From: Nanobdellati archaeon
GTDB taxonomy: Archaea > Nanobdellota > Nanobdellia > Woesearchaeales > JAADFO01
Reading direction: 5' to 3'
NCBI GenBank assembly: GCA_013152815.1
Contig: JAADFO010000044.1
Coordinates: forward strand, 1 to 55,942
Length of the DNA: 55,942 nucleotides
Shown one piece after another: positions 31,699 to 38,822 of this stretch. Positions within the stretch are counted from its first letter, which is position 1. Each line of letters begins with the position of its first letter. The notes beneath the pieces were generated by a model. That model worked only from the letters and a program-made list of their open reading frames with translations, ran no database searches and was not told where the DNA came from. A program made the translations under genes and the position numbers.

Positions 31699-33615
31699 TC
31701 ACTCCAAGGAGAGGTTCAGTTCCCTTCGTTCGATGTTCTCTCTGACACGCGTAATGAACGTGTCTATATCTACGCCATAGGTGACCTTGCCGTCCGGCGT
31801 ACGGACAGCGAGGGTGTTGGAGGTCTTCTCCTTATCGCCGATGGTCAGCATGAGCGGCACCTTGTCGAGCTGTGCCTGTCTGACCTTCTTCTGGATGGAC
31901 TCTGCCTTGACGTCATAGTCGACCCTGATGCCTGCCTCTTTGAGCCTGTTGCCTATGCTCTCTGCGAAATCGATGAGCGAATCGTTCATGGTGAGCATCC
32001 GTACCTGTCGTGGAGCTATCCAGAGCGGGAACTTTCCGGCGAAGTGCTCGATAAGGATGCCGATGAACCGTTCGAAGGATCCGAGGATGGCCCGGTGTAT
32101 CATGACCGGCCGGTGCTTGTTCTCTCCGTCCTTTCCCATGTAGAGCAGGTTGAAACGCTCTGGCATGGAAAAATCGACCTGGATGGTGGCGCACTGCCAG
32201 GTCCTGCCGAGACAGTCCTTGATGTGGAAATCGATCTTCGGTCCATAGAACGCACCGTCGCCTTCGTTGACGGTATACGGTTGTTTCTGCTGGTCCAGGG
32301 CGTTCTTGAGTGCTGTCTCTGCATGGTCCCATACCTCTTTGGATCCCATGGCCTTCTCCGGCCGGGTGGACAGTTCGATGTGATAGGAGAATCCGAACCT
32401 GCGGTAGACCACATCGACCAGGTCGATGCAGCCGATGATCTCCTGCTCGAGCTGTTCAGAGGTGCAGAAGATGTGGGCATCATCCTGGGTGAACTTCCTG
32501 ACCCTGAAGAGTCCGTTGAGCACGCCTGACATCTCATGCCGGTGGACCATGCCAAATTCGGCCATCCGGAGAGGAAGCTCCCGGTAGCTCCTGACCTTTG
32601 AGCTGTAGATGAGCGCATGGCCAGGACAGTTCATGGGCTTGATGGCATATTCCTGGTCATCGATGGTGATGAAATACATGTTCTCCTTGTAATGGTCCCA
32701 ATGCCCTGACTTGAGCCAGAGCTCCTTGTTCATGATGAGCGGGGTCTTGACCTCAAGATACTGCCTCTTCTGGAGCTCTTCACGCAGGAAGCCTTCTATC
32801 GCATTCCAGATGATGGTCCCCTTGTCTGAGAAGAAGGGCATGCCCGGCGCTTCGGGAAAGAGGTTGAACAGCTCCATATCCTGTCCTACCTTCCTATGGT
32901 TGCGTTTCTCTGCCTCTTCGAGGATCCTCAGATGCTCTTTCAGCTGCTCCTTGTCCGGGAAGCTGATGCCGTAGATCCTCTGGAGCTGTTTTCTGGAGGC
33001 GTCTGCCCGCCAGTAGGCTCCTGCGATCTTGGTGAGCTTGAAGGCCTTGAGCATCCCGGTGTTGGGAACATGGGGTCCTCTGCAGAGGTCGGTGAAATCA
33101 CCCTGTGAATAGACTGAGATCTCCTGGCCCTCGAATTCATCGATGAGCTCCTGTTTGTAGGGATTGTCCTTGAACAGCGCCTTTGCCTTCTCTTTGGAGA
33201 GCACCTCTCTGCTGATGGGCAGCCTCTTCTTCATGAGCTCGTGCATCTTCTTCTCGATGCGCAGCAGATCCTCGGGATGGATGGTCTGGGGGATGTCAAA
33301 ATCATAGTAGAATCCTTCTTCGACCACCGGGCCTATGGTCGGTTTGGCCTCTGGAAACAATGCCATGACCGCCTGGGCCATGAGATGGGCTGAGCTGTGC
33401 CGGAAGATATCCCTGCCTTCTTCATCATCGAAAGTGAGGAAGATGACCTTTGCGTCCTTCGTGAGGGTCGTGGAGAGGTCTTTCGGGATGCCATCCACCT
33501 TCATCCCAAGGACAGCGGAACGGTCCTTCCTGTCTGACTGTTTGAGGAGTTCGAATCCTGAGACAGATTTCTCTGCTTTGGCCTTCTGCCCGTCTGCCAG
33601 CTCTACGGTTATCAT
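31699..33615 (-). CDS. thrS: Threonyl-tRNA synthetase, bacterial-type with TGS and N2 editing domain
   Basis: The enzyme charges tRNA-Thr. The 638-residue protein has an N-terminal TGS domain (MITVELADGQ). The bacterial/eukaryal editing domain follows (HSSAHLMAQAV, CRGPHVPNTG). The class II catalytic core has MNCPGHALIY, FGMVHRHEMSG, GAFYGPKIDF and HRAILGSFERF, ending in the anticodon-binding domain. Many archaea instead use a D-aminoacyl-deacylase-like editing domain, so this is the bacterial form. The palindromic TATA CTTTATAAAG at 33638-33647 is 28 bp upstream. The stop overlaps the SD region of aIF2 gamma. Confidence 0.96.
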   Translation of the reverse strand: MITVELADGQKAKAEKSVSGFELLKQSDRKDRSAVLGMKVDGIPKDLSTTLTKDAKVIFLTFDDEEGRDIFRHSSAHLMAQAVMALFPEAKPTIGPVVEEGFYYDFDIPQTIHPEDLLRIEKKMHELMKKRLPISREVLSKEKAKALFKDNPYKQELIDEFEGQEISVYSQGDFTDLCRGPHVPNTGMLKAFKLTKIAGAYWRADASRKQLQRIYGISFPDKEQLKEHLRILEEAEKRNHRKVGQDMELFNLFPEAPGMPFFSDKGTIIWNAIEGFLREELQKRQYLEVKTPLIMNKELWLKSGHWDHYKENMYFITIDDQEYAIKPMNCPGHALIYSSKVRSYRELPLRMAEFGMVHRHEMSGVLNGLFRVRKFTQDDAHIFCTSEQLEQEIIGCIDLVDVVYRRFGFSYHIELSTRPEKAMGSKEVWDHAETALKNALDQQKQPYTVNEGDGAFYGPKIDFHIKDCLGRTWQCATIQVDFSMPERFNLLYMGKDGENKHRPVMIHRAILGSFERFIGILIEHFAGKFPLWIAPRQVRMLTMNDSLIDFAESIGNRLKEAGIRVDYDVKAESIQKKVRQAQLDKVPLMLTIGDKEKTSNTLAVRTPDGKVTYGVDIDTFITRVRENIERRELNLSLE

Positions 33616-33637
33616 GGGGTCCGATGAAAGGAATCGG

Positions 33638-33647
33638 CTTTATAAAG
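33638..33647 (-). promoter_or_regulatory. TATA box of thrS
   Basis: CTTTATAAAG, a palindrome 28 bp before the thrS ATG. It allows thrS-aIF2 gamma to be transcribed separately from the pilin genes upstream. Confidence 0.6.
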
Positions 33648-33721
33648 ATTGTGGTGGCCTGTATCCGAAGAAATCGTCTTTTTCCGAGGAGGATCCGCTG
33701 CTTTTCTGCTCTGAGAAGGGC

Positions 33722-34651
33722 TTACTTTTCTACGGTGAGCAGGGTCTTCATGGCCCTGATGGCCACCTCTATCTGGTCATCATCCGGCCGGGCAGTGGTA
33801 AGGTTCTGCATCCAGATGCCCGGAAGGATCAATGCCTTGAACAGCATGTTATGGCGGTATCGGAAACTCAGCTTGAGCAGCTCGTAGGCGATGCCTGCGA
33901 TGGGGAGAAGCAGGGGGATCCTGAGCGCAAGCAGGAGCAGGAACGGCAGGTCGATGGGCACCACCGAGAAGATGAGGATGGCTATGATGAGCGTGATGAA
34001 GATGAAGGAGGTGCCGCATCGGGGATGCTGGGGAGGATACTTCCTGACGTTCTTGAGGGTCAGAGGAAGGTTGTCCTCATAGGCATAGACCGTCATGTGC
34101 TCTGCACCATGGTACTGGAAGAGCCGTTTCACATCCGGTGTCAATGAGATGAGCAGGATATAGCCGACGAAGATGAGGATGCGGATGATGCCGTCCACCA
34201 GGTTGAACAGCAGTTGGTTTGCCTTGAAGAACGGCAGCGAGAAGAGGAGTTTCGTCGCTCCCAACGGGATGAACTTGAAGAGCAGGAAGGCGAAGAGGAG
34301 AGAGATGATGATGGTGATGGTCATGGTCGAGGAGCTTATCTGCTCCTGTTCTGCCTCATCTGCCTGCTGGTTCGCAGACCAGATGAGGCCTCTCATGCCG
34401 AGCACGAGCATCTCGTAGAGGATGATGGGTCCGCGAATCAGCGGAAGGCCCCATATCTTCGATCGTCTGGTGCGTGACGGCGCATCGATGATGTCGGTGA
34501 CGATCTTCCTGTCCGGCTGGCGGACCGCTATGCCGATATGCTCTCTTCCCTTGATCATGACCCCTTCGATGACCGCCTGTCCACCCACGAGCCGTTGTTC
34601 TTTCGGCGCTTTCCGGTGTAGTCGTCGCTTCGGGTGTTTGGGCTTTGGCAT
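33722..34651 (-). CDS. DUF1385 (YqhQ-like) polytopic membrane protein
   Basis: The 309-residue protein carries the DUF1385 signatures VGGQAVIEGVMIKG near the N-terminus, FQYHGAEHMTVYAYE and HPRCGTSFIFI. There are about five membrane segments (ISLLFAFLLFKFI, GIIRILIFVGYILLISL, TLIIAILIFSVVPI, FLLLLALRIPLLLP). Conserved His, Glu and Cys residues in the loops suggest a membrane metal-dependent enzyme, but the activity is unknown. The basic N-terminus precedes a strong SD, AGGAGGATCC, placed in the 13-bp gap after the upstream pilin-like gene, so it belongs to that operon. Confidence 0.85.
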   Translation of the reverse strand: MPKPKHPKRRLHRKAPKEQRLVGGQAVIEGVMIKGREHIGIAVRQPDRKIVTDIIDAPSRTRRSKIWGLPLIRGPIILYEMLVLGMRGLIWSANQQADEAEQEQISSSTMTITIIISLLFAFLLFKFIPLGATKLLFSLPFFKANQLLFNLVDGIIRILIFVGYILLISLTPDVKRLFQYHGAEHMTVYAYEDNLPLTLKNVRKYPPQHPRCGTSFIFITLIIAILIFSVVPIDLPFLLLLALRIPLLLPIAGIAYELLKLSFRYRHNMLFKALILPGIWMQNLTTARPDDDQIEVAIRAMKTLLTVEK

Positions 34652-34664
34652 GAACAGGATCCTC

Positions 34665-35102
34665 CTAGGGACCGCCGCAGGGCATGTTTGAGATGTTCAG
34701 TCGAGAACTTCCGATGCCGGGGTTTGGTTTTCCCGTTATCTTGGAGATATTAATAAGGTTTCCGTTTTTGTCTTCGAAGTAGATGCAGAAGTCGCTCGTG
34801 AGGCCGAGCATGTTCTTGATGTCTGTATAAGAAAGGTTGGCGAAGGCATGCAGCCGGGCCGTATCCACCTTGTTGTCGATGATGAAGATGACCCTGGAGT
34901 TCTCTCCATCGCCTGAGATGAGTTTCAGAGGGAGGAGGTTGCTCTCCTCTTTCAGGTTTTTTAGGTTGGTATCTGACGAGCCGGTCCCGAGGATATAATA
35001 GAATACGGCGAAGGTGAGCAGGAACAGTCCTGCTGCGAGAAGGAGGTCGGTGGACCATGTCTGGCCTGTGCGAGTGCGATGCAGCTTTTGTTGTCGTTTC
35101 AT
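34665..35102 (-). CDS. Pilin-like membrane-anchored protein, 145 aa
   Basis: The protein starts MKRQQKLHRTRTGQTWSTDL and continues into one helix (LLAAGLFLLTFAVFYYIL), then an ectodomain with DFCIYFEDKNGNLINISKI and a C-terminal MPCGGP. It is a paralogue of the next upstream gene: both share TSDFCI/TNDFCI, FEDK(N/D)GNLIN and a final PCG. Start codon ATG overlaps the upstream stop as ATGA (35099-35102). It is likely a minor pilin or pseudopilin. Confidence 0.75.
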   Translation of the reverse strand: MKRQQKLHRTRTGQTWSTDLLLAAGLFLLTFAVFYYILGTGSSDTNLKNLKEESNLLPLKLISGDGENSRVIFIIDNKVDTARLHAFANLSYTDIKNMLGLTSDFCIYFEDKNGNLINISKITGKPNPGIGSSRLNISNMPCGGP

Positions 35103-35506
35103 GCCCTGCCGCATGGTCTTCCCTCCACTTGCATCCTCGGGCTTCCGATGCCGTAGTTCGGAGAGCCGATGACCTGGGTGAGGTTGATGAGATTGCCATC
35201 CTTGTCCTCGAATATGATGCAGAAATCGTTGGTCACTCCGATGGCGTTCTTGATGCTGGTGTAGCCTCGGTTGCTGAGCTCCTTCAGCTTTGTGGTGTCT
35301 ACCACATTGTCTACGATGATGGCAAGGGTGTCGTTGTCTCCGGTCATGACAAGCCTTGTCGGGATGAGGACAGACTCGGCCTCCAGCCTTCCGGTCCTCT
35401 TCGATTCTGATACTGAGAGGAAATTGAAGAAGATGATGAAAGTGAGAAGGAAGATGCCTATGGCGAAGAGCAGGTCGCTGAGATAGGTCTGGGCTTTTTT
35501 TTCCAT
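35099..35506 (-). CDS. Pilin-like membrane-anchored protein, 135 aa
   Basis: MEKKAQTYLSDLLFAIGIFL leads a single N-terminal helix followed by an ectodomain with DNDTLAIIVDNVVDTTKLKE and DFCIIFEDKDGNLINLTQVI, ending EGRPCGRA. Two conserved cysteines (one in DFCI, one at the end) are shared with the downstream paralogue and could form a disulfide. It starts one base after the stop of the gene before it, so it is tightly co-translated. Minor pilin is the best guess. Confidence 0.75.
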   Translation of the reverse strand: MEKKAQTYLSDLLFAIGIFLLTFIIFFNFLSVSESKRTGRLEAESVLIPTRLVMTGDNDTLAIIVDNVVDTTKLKELSNRGYTSIKNAIGVTNDFCIIFEDKDGNLINLTQVIGSPNYGIGSPRMQVEGRPCGRA

Positions 35507-35507
35507 G

Positions 35508-35948
35508 CTAAGGACAGCTCACGGTGTTGATGCATATGGTGTTCTCGCGTTTGGTGAGATTATTGAATCCCGGGGTGACATTGCCTTTCACCTCCCGGGG
35601 AAGGTTGAGCGAGTAAGGTACCGTCTGGTTCAACGCGTTGGTGTAGAATATCTGGATGGTGCTCTTGTTCCTGGTGGCGTCGGCCGGATAGATGACCGTG
35701 CCGAAGGTGTATCCTTCGATGTTGTAGGGGATCCAGAAGCGCCTGCTGAACCCGTCATGCATGGTGTCGGCCAGCTGGATCTCTGAGGCGATGAGCCCTC
35801 CGAGCTGGGTCAGCCGGTTCCAGTTCTTCTCGTCCTGCAGTTCCAGTGTCTTGTTCAGGATGACGACCGAGAAGACCGTGAGGATGAGGAACATGATGGT
35901 GAGCACTCCGATGAACTCTGCAGATACCTGCCCCTTTGTAGGTTCCAT
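35508..35948 (-). CDS. Archaeal type IV pilin, class III signal
   Basis: The N-terminus MEPTKGQVSAEFIGVLTIMF has a textbook prepilin-peptidase site, KG|QVSAE, with Glu at mature position 5, followed by the hydrophobic assembly helix. The 146-residue protein has a beta-rich ectodomain and ends with CINTVSCP. It follows the pilin at 36429 by four bases. The mature protein would be incorporated into a filament by the ATPase and membrane proteins encoded at 41.6-45 kb. Confidence 0.82.
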   Translation of the reverse strand: MEPTKGQVSAEFIGVLTIMFLILTVFSVVILNKTLELQDEKNWNRLTQLGGLIASEIQLADTMHDGFSRRFWIPYNIEGYTFGTVIYPADATRNKSTIQIFYTNALNQTVPYSLNLPREVKGNVTPGFNNLTKRENTICINTVSCP

Positions 35949-35952
35949 GGTG

Positions 35953-36429
35953 CTATGATGTCCAGTTGAGCCAGATGTTGCCCTGTTCGCCGGCGACTGC
36001 CCTGACCTTTTTCAGTCCTGGCGTGCGGGCCCGATCCAGATCAGAAGAGTTGATGACGATGTTGGTGGTGCAGCTGATGTATTGTTTCATGCCCTGCCTT
36101 GACACGGTGAACCGTATCTCTGTGCAGAGGGTGCAACCGCCCGCCGGGTCGTTCCTCGCTATGGTGATGTTCCGTATGCCTTTGGGGAATGTGAATTCCT
36201 TGGTCTGTCTGGCAGGGAACCCCATGTAGTACACCGACTCGGACATGTCCACGACGTCGTGGCATATCTGCTGGAGCTGTGCGTCAGTGATGTCATCGAA
36301 GGTTTCCGAGCCGTACTTCCCCAGAAGGGTGATGGTCATGACCAGGGCAAAGAAGACGAAGCCTGCGATGATGATGTACTCTGTGGCGGCCTGTCCCTTC
36401 CTGCCTCGAGATAGAGCTTTCCCTAGCAT
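35953..36429 (-). CDS. Archaeal type IV pilin, class III signal (first gene of operon)
   Basis: The 158-residue protein opens MLGKALSRGRKGQAATEYII, cleaved KG|QAATE with Glu5, then the membrane helix IAGFVFFALVMTITLLG. The ectodomain contains CTLCTEIRFTV and other Cys residues. A TATA-like CTTTTTAAA (36452-36460) sits 27 bp before the ATG, so the transcript is leaderless and this gene leads the operon of four pilin-like genes, DUF1385, thrS and aIF2 gamma. Confidence 0.82.
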   Translation of the reverse strand: MLGKALSRGRKGQAATEYIIIAGFVFFALVMTITLLGKYGSETFDDITDAQLQQICHDVVDMSESVYYMGFPARQTKEFTFPKGIRNITIARNDPAGGCTLCTEIRFTVSRQGMKQYISCTTNIVINSSDLDRARTPGLKKVRAVAGEQGNIWLNWTS

Positions 36430-36451
36430 GGCCTATGAACAGACGTCACCA

Positions 36452-36460
36452 TTTAAAAAG
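36452..36460 (-). promoter_or_regulatory. TATA box of the minus-strand pilin operon
   Basis: CTTTTTAAA on the minus strand, 27 bp before the ATG at 36429. Confidence 0.55.
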
Positions 36461-36513
36461 ATTTATCCCTACTTGCTGGTAAAGGAACAGGGTAACCTGA
36501 TGCAGAAGAGATG

Positions 36514-36538
36514 AACAAAAGGAAAGAAAAAAGAAATC
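36514..36538 (-). terminator. T-rich putative terminator of the frameshifted pilin gene
   Basis: The minus strand reads TTTCTTTTTTCTTTCCTTTT just after the reconstructed stop at 36543. Confidence 0.4.
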
Positions 36539-36542
36539 AGCC

Positions 36543-37016
36543 TCACTCGACATCGGTGAGGAGGGGTCCCTGTCATCGAATGGACAAAATTTGACTGGAG
36601 GTCTGTATACACCAGATCCATGCTCCCTTTGAGCCTTGCGCCTTGTTGTGCTGTCATGCCTGAACAGGATAATGTGATTGTCGCTTCTGATCCTGCAAAT
36701 AGTGTTACGGGAGTAAATGACGCATTATTATTGTTACAATCTGCCAGACCATTGTCTGAAGTGAAATTCAGGTTGGTTATCTTTATATCATTGCCCAATC
36801 CATTGCTCAGTTTCAGTTTTAATTGCGCCGGACTTGCGGTGAGCGAGTGATCTGCACACACGATGCCCTGCGAGAAGACGCATTTCCTCGGAAGGAACTG
36901 CTGCGGGTTGAGGACTCCGATGCTAAAGCTCCGATGACGATGAGGACGACGAGAATTGCCCAGCCATAGGTCATCAAGAATTCCATGGCGGCCTGTCCTT
37001 TCTTCTGATTGACCAT
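36543..37016 (-). pseudogene. Class III-signal pilin gene with two compensating frameshifts
   Basis: The start reads MVNQKKGQAAMEFLMTYGWA, a very common DPANN pilin N-terminus (KKG|QAAME). After IGAL the frame fails near 36922-36930; the expected continuation (IGVLNPQQFLPRKC, ADCNNNNASFTPVTLF, ITLSCSGMTAQQG) is in a different frame. A second shift near 36555-36562 returns to the original frame, ending PLLTDVE-stop at 36543-36545, which is in phase with the ATG. GGAGGT lies upstream as SD. Either the gene is recently broken, or the sequence has two single-base errors; the protein would otherwise be 157 residues. Confidence 0.75.
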
Positions 37017-37042
37017 TGTGTGACCTCCTCTTTTTCATGTAC

Positions 37043-37055
37043 ACATATATTAGGA
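37043..37055 (-). promoter_or_regulatory. TATA-like element upstream of the frameshifted pilin
   Basis: The minus strand reads CCTAATATATGTG, about 33 bp before the ATG at 37016, leaving a short leader with GAGGAGGTCAC as SD. Confidence 0.4.
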
Positions 37056-37149
37056 TGAACGGGTTTATGGATTCTTATGGACTCATATACATGAATGATT
37101 ATCAATTATGAATGCTGTGCTATTTAAATCTTTCGCTTGCTTCAGCTCT

Positions 37150-37233
37150 GGAGAAAGTATGGTCAGCATCCTTTGCGAGGCCTTACCCTGCTCAGGCGCG
37201 GAAGAGTTCCGGGGCTGGAACGACTGAAGCAGT
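37150..37233. mobile_element. Truncated palindromic element, family 2, copy 2
   Basis: About 84 bp (GAGAAAGTATGGTCAGCATC and onward to CTGAAGCAG) match the reverse complement of the full element at 48635-48795 through GGTCAGCATCCTTTGCGAGG, GCCTTACCCTGCTCAGG, GCGGAAGAGTTCCGG and GGCTGGAACG. The GC-rich central loop and the second half are missing. The core hairpin GTTCC/GGAAC bounded by CTGCT/AGCAG is retained. It ends about 30 bp upstream of the TATA box of the exported-protein gene at 37295. Confidence 0.65.
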
Positions 37234-37263
37234 GTCCTTGCATGTTCCACTTGTCGTAAAAAC

Positions 37264-37273
37264 AATTATAAAG
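37264..37273 (+). promoter_or_regulatory. TATA box of the exported-protein gene at 37295
   Basis: AATTATAAAG, about 27 bp before the ATG at 37295. Confidence 0.55.
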
Positions 37274-37294
37274 TGCATCCATCTACATCGCTGC

Positions 37295-37786
37295 ATGAGA
37301 AAAAAGGGGTATTTCTTCACCATAGATGCGTTCATCGCGATGGGCATCCTCTCCATAGGATTGTTGCTCGTCATCAGCTTCCGGACCGACACCTCTGCGG
37401 ATCTGCAGACCACCTTCTATTCCAACGACATCAACAACCTCTTCACTTCCACTGAACTCTACACGCTCAACAACCGTTACATCGACCGGCTCCACGATGA
37501 TGGCAACATCACCAACATGCGATATACAGTCCTGGAGCAGGTGGGCGAGTTCTGGTTCAGGAACAAGACCGACCTCGGAAGGACGCTCATCGTGAACCTC
37601 TCCTACGGCAATGTCGGTAAGGCCTTCTCCTTCGCTGTTCTCATCGAGAACGAGACCATCTACAATTCCAGCGATGATTCAGCCACGGCGGCAGACCTGT
37701 TCTCTTCCAAGAAGATCATCTCCGGTGTCTACAATGACACCGTCCTTTGGGGTCCCTATAAAGCAGAGGTGCGTGTATGGCGTTAG
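37295..37786 (+). CDS. Exported protein with N-terminal pilin-like helix, 163 aa
   Basis: MRKKGYFFTIDAFIAMGILS begins with a KKG motif and a helix (IGLLLVISF), followed by an ectodomain with several N-glycosylation-type sequons (NKT, NLS, NSS). The start at 37295 is set by the TATA box; the frame continues upstream through the truncated palindromic element without conserved sequence. It overlaps the next gene by ten bases. Its position upstream of the secretion ATPase suggests a pilus or surface-assembly role. Confidence 0.72.
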   Translation: MRKKGYFFTIDAFIAMGILSIGLLLVISFRTDTSADLQTTFYSNDINNLFTSTELYTLNNRYIDRLHDDGNITNMRYTVLEQVGEFWFRNKTDLGRTLIVNLSYGNVGKAFSFAVLIENETIYNSSDDSATAADLFSSKKIISGVYNDTVLWGPYKAEVRVWR

Positions 37787-38766
37787 GGAAGAAGGGGATA
37801 TTCTTCACCATCATGGCCTTCTTCTTCCTGGGGCTCCTTCTGCTCTATTTCTTCAACCAGCAGCCCGTCCAGATCAGGAAAGCCATCAGCGGAGCAGGGA
37901 AATCGTCGGTCAAGACCCGCATCATCCTGCTCAATGACCATGTGAAGAATCTCGACGAGAGTCTTCTTACCAGGGCCCTGCGGGTGAGCGGAAAGGCAGC
38001 GATGCTCTCTCTCATGGATGATGCTGTCCGGAAAGACAGCTATGTCGTGGACCTGAACCGTTCTTTCACCGAGATCCTCCGCAACGGCACGATCAATGGC
38101 ATCGACCTCACCACTGAGGGCATATTCTACATGGTCAACAACACCTTCGACCAGCATATCAGGGACATCATCAATGCCACCAATGGATTCCTCAATGTGC
38201 AGAGCGATGTTTCCATAGGAAAGGTCTGGCTCTTCCAGGACAACGATACCGGGCCCTGGCAGTACGGGATCATGGTCGACATCAGCTACTGGCTCCGTGA
38301 CGATACCGCCTCCTGGAACTACACCCGGCCCATACTGGTCGCTGAAGACATCCTCGGCTTCCATGACCTTCCCTACCGTCTCGAGCTCAGCTCCAACCGG
38401 AGCATCACCAAGACCAACATCACCTCCTGGAACGTGAACGAGACCAGAGCGTTCATCGGGCAACGCTCCTTCAGGTCAGAGGAGCAGGCGCCATCGTTCC
38501 TCATGCGGCTCAGCGGACAGGCCAACAGCTCGTCCTGCTGCGGCATCGAATCGCTCGTGCCTCCAAATACGCCGCTGGAGAAGAACATGAGCTATGTGGA
38601 CTATTGCTATTTCTTCGAGAGCTGCCCTGGTTCGACCATCACCGGCAACTACAGCCTCTACAATGTCACCTCCATCACCAACAGCAGCTACCATTTCCTC
38701 CTGGAACCGTATCACATATCCCTGGAGAGGTATAATGTGTCTGCCTACGCCTATTCCTGGCGTTGA
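37777..38766 (+). CDS. Exported protein with N-terminal membrane helix, 329 aa
   Basis: MALGKKGIFFTIMAFFFLGL has the same KKG(Y/I)FFT start as the preceding gene, then a helix (LLLYFF) and a ~300-residue ectodomain with many NxS/T sequons (NRSFTE, NGTING, NNTFDQ, NATNGF). It also contains SSSCCGIESLVPP and YCYFFESCPG, which could form disulfides. It is probably surface-exposed and glycosylated. The ten-base overlap with the preceding gene implies joint translation. No family recognised. Confidence 0.72.
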   Translation: MALGKKGIFFTIMAFFFLGLLLLYFFNQQPVQIRKAISGAGKSSVKTRIILLNDHVKNLDESLLTRALRVSGKAAMLSLMDDAVRKDSYVVDLNRSFTEILRNGTINGIDLTTEGIFYMVNNTFDQHIRDIINATNGFLNVQSDVSIGKVWLFQDNDTGPWQYGIMVDISYWLRDDTASWNYTRPILVAEDILGFHDLPYRLELSSNRSITKTNITSWNVNETRAFIGQRSFRSEEQAPSFLMRLSGQANSSSCCGIESLVPPNTPLEKNMSYVDYCYFFESCPGSTITGNYSLYNVTSITNSSYHFLLEPYHISLERYNVSAYAYSWR

Positions 38767-38790
38767 GCCACTCTCCAGGACGAGCAAACC

Positions 38791-38798
38791 TTTAAATA
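38791..38798 (+). promoter_or_regulatory. TATA box of the repeat-protein/secretion operon
   Basis: TTTAAATA, 28 bp before the ATG at 38823; favours that start over the ATG at 38805. Confidence 0.55.
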
Positions 38799-38822
38799 TC
38801 ACCGATGCGAAAGAGGCTACAG

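Noticed and set aside
33545-33570. tRNA-like T-loop sequence (GTTCGAATCC)
   Set aside because: Lies inside the thrS coding sequence with no acceptor or anticodon stems around it.
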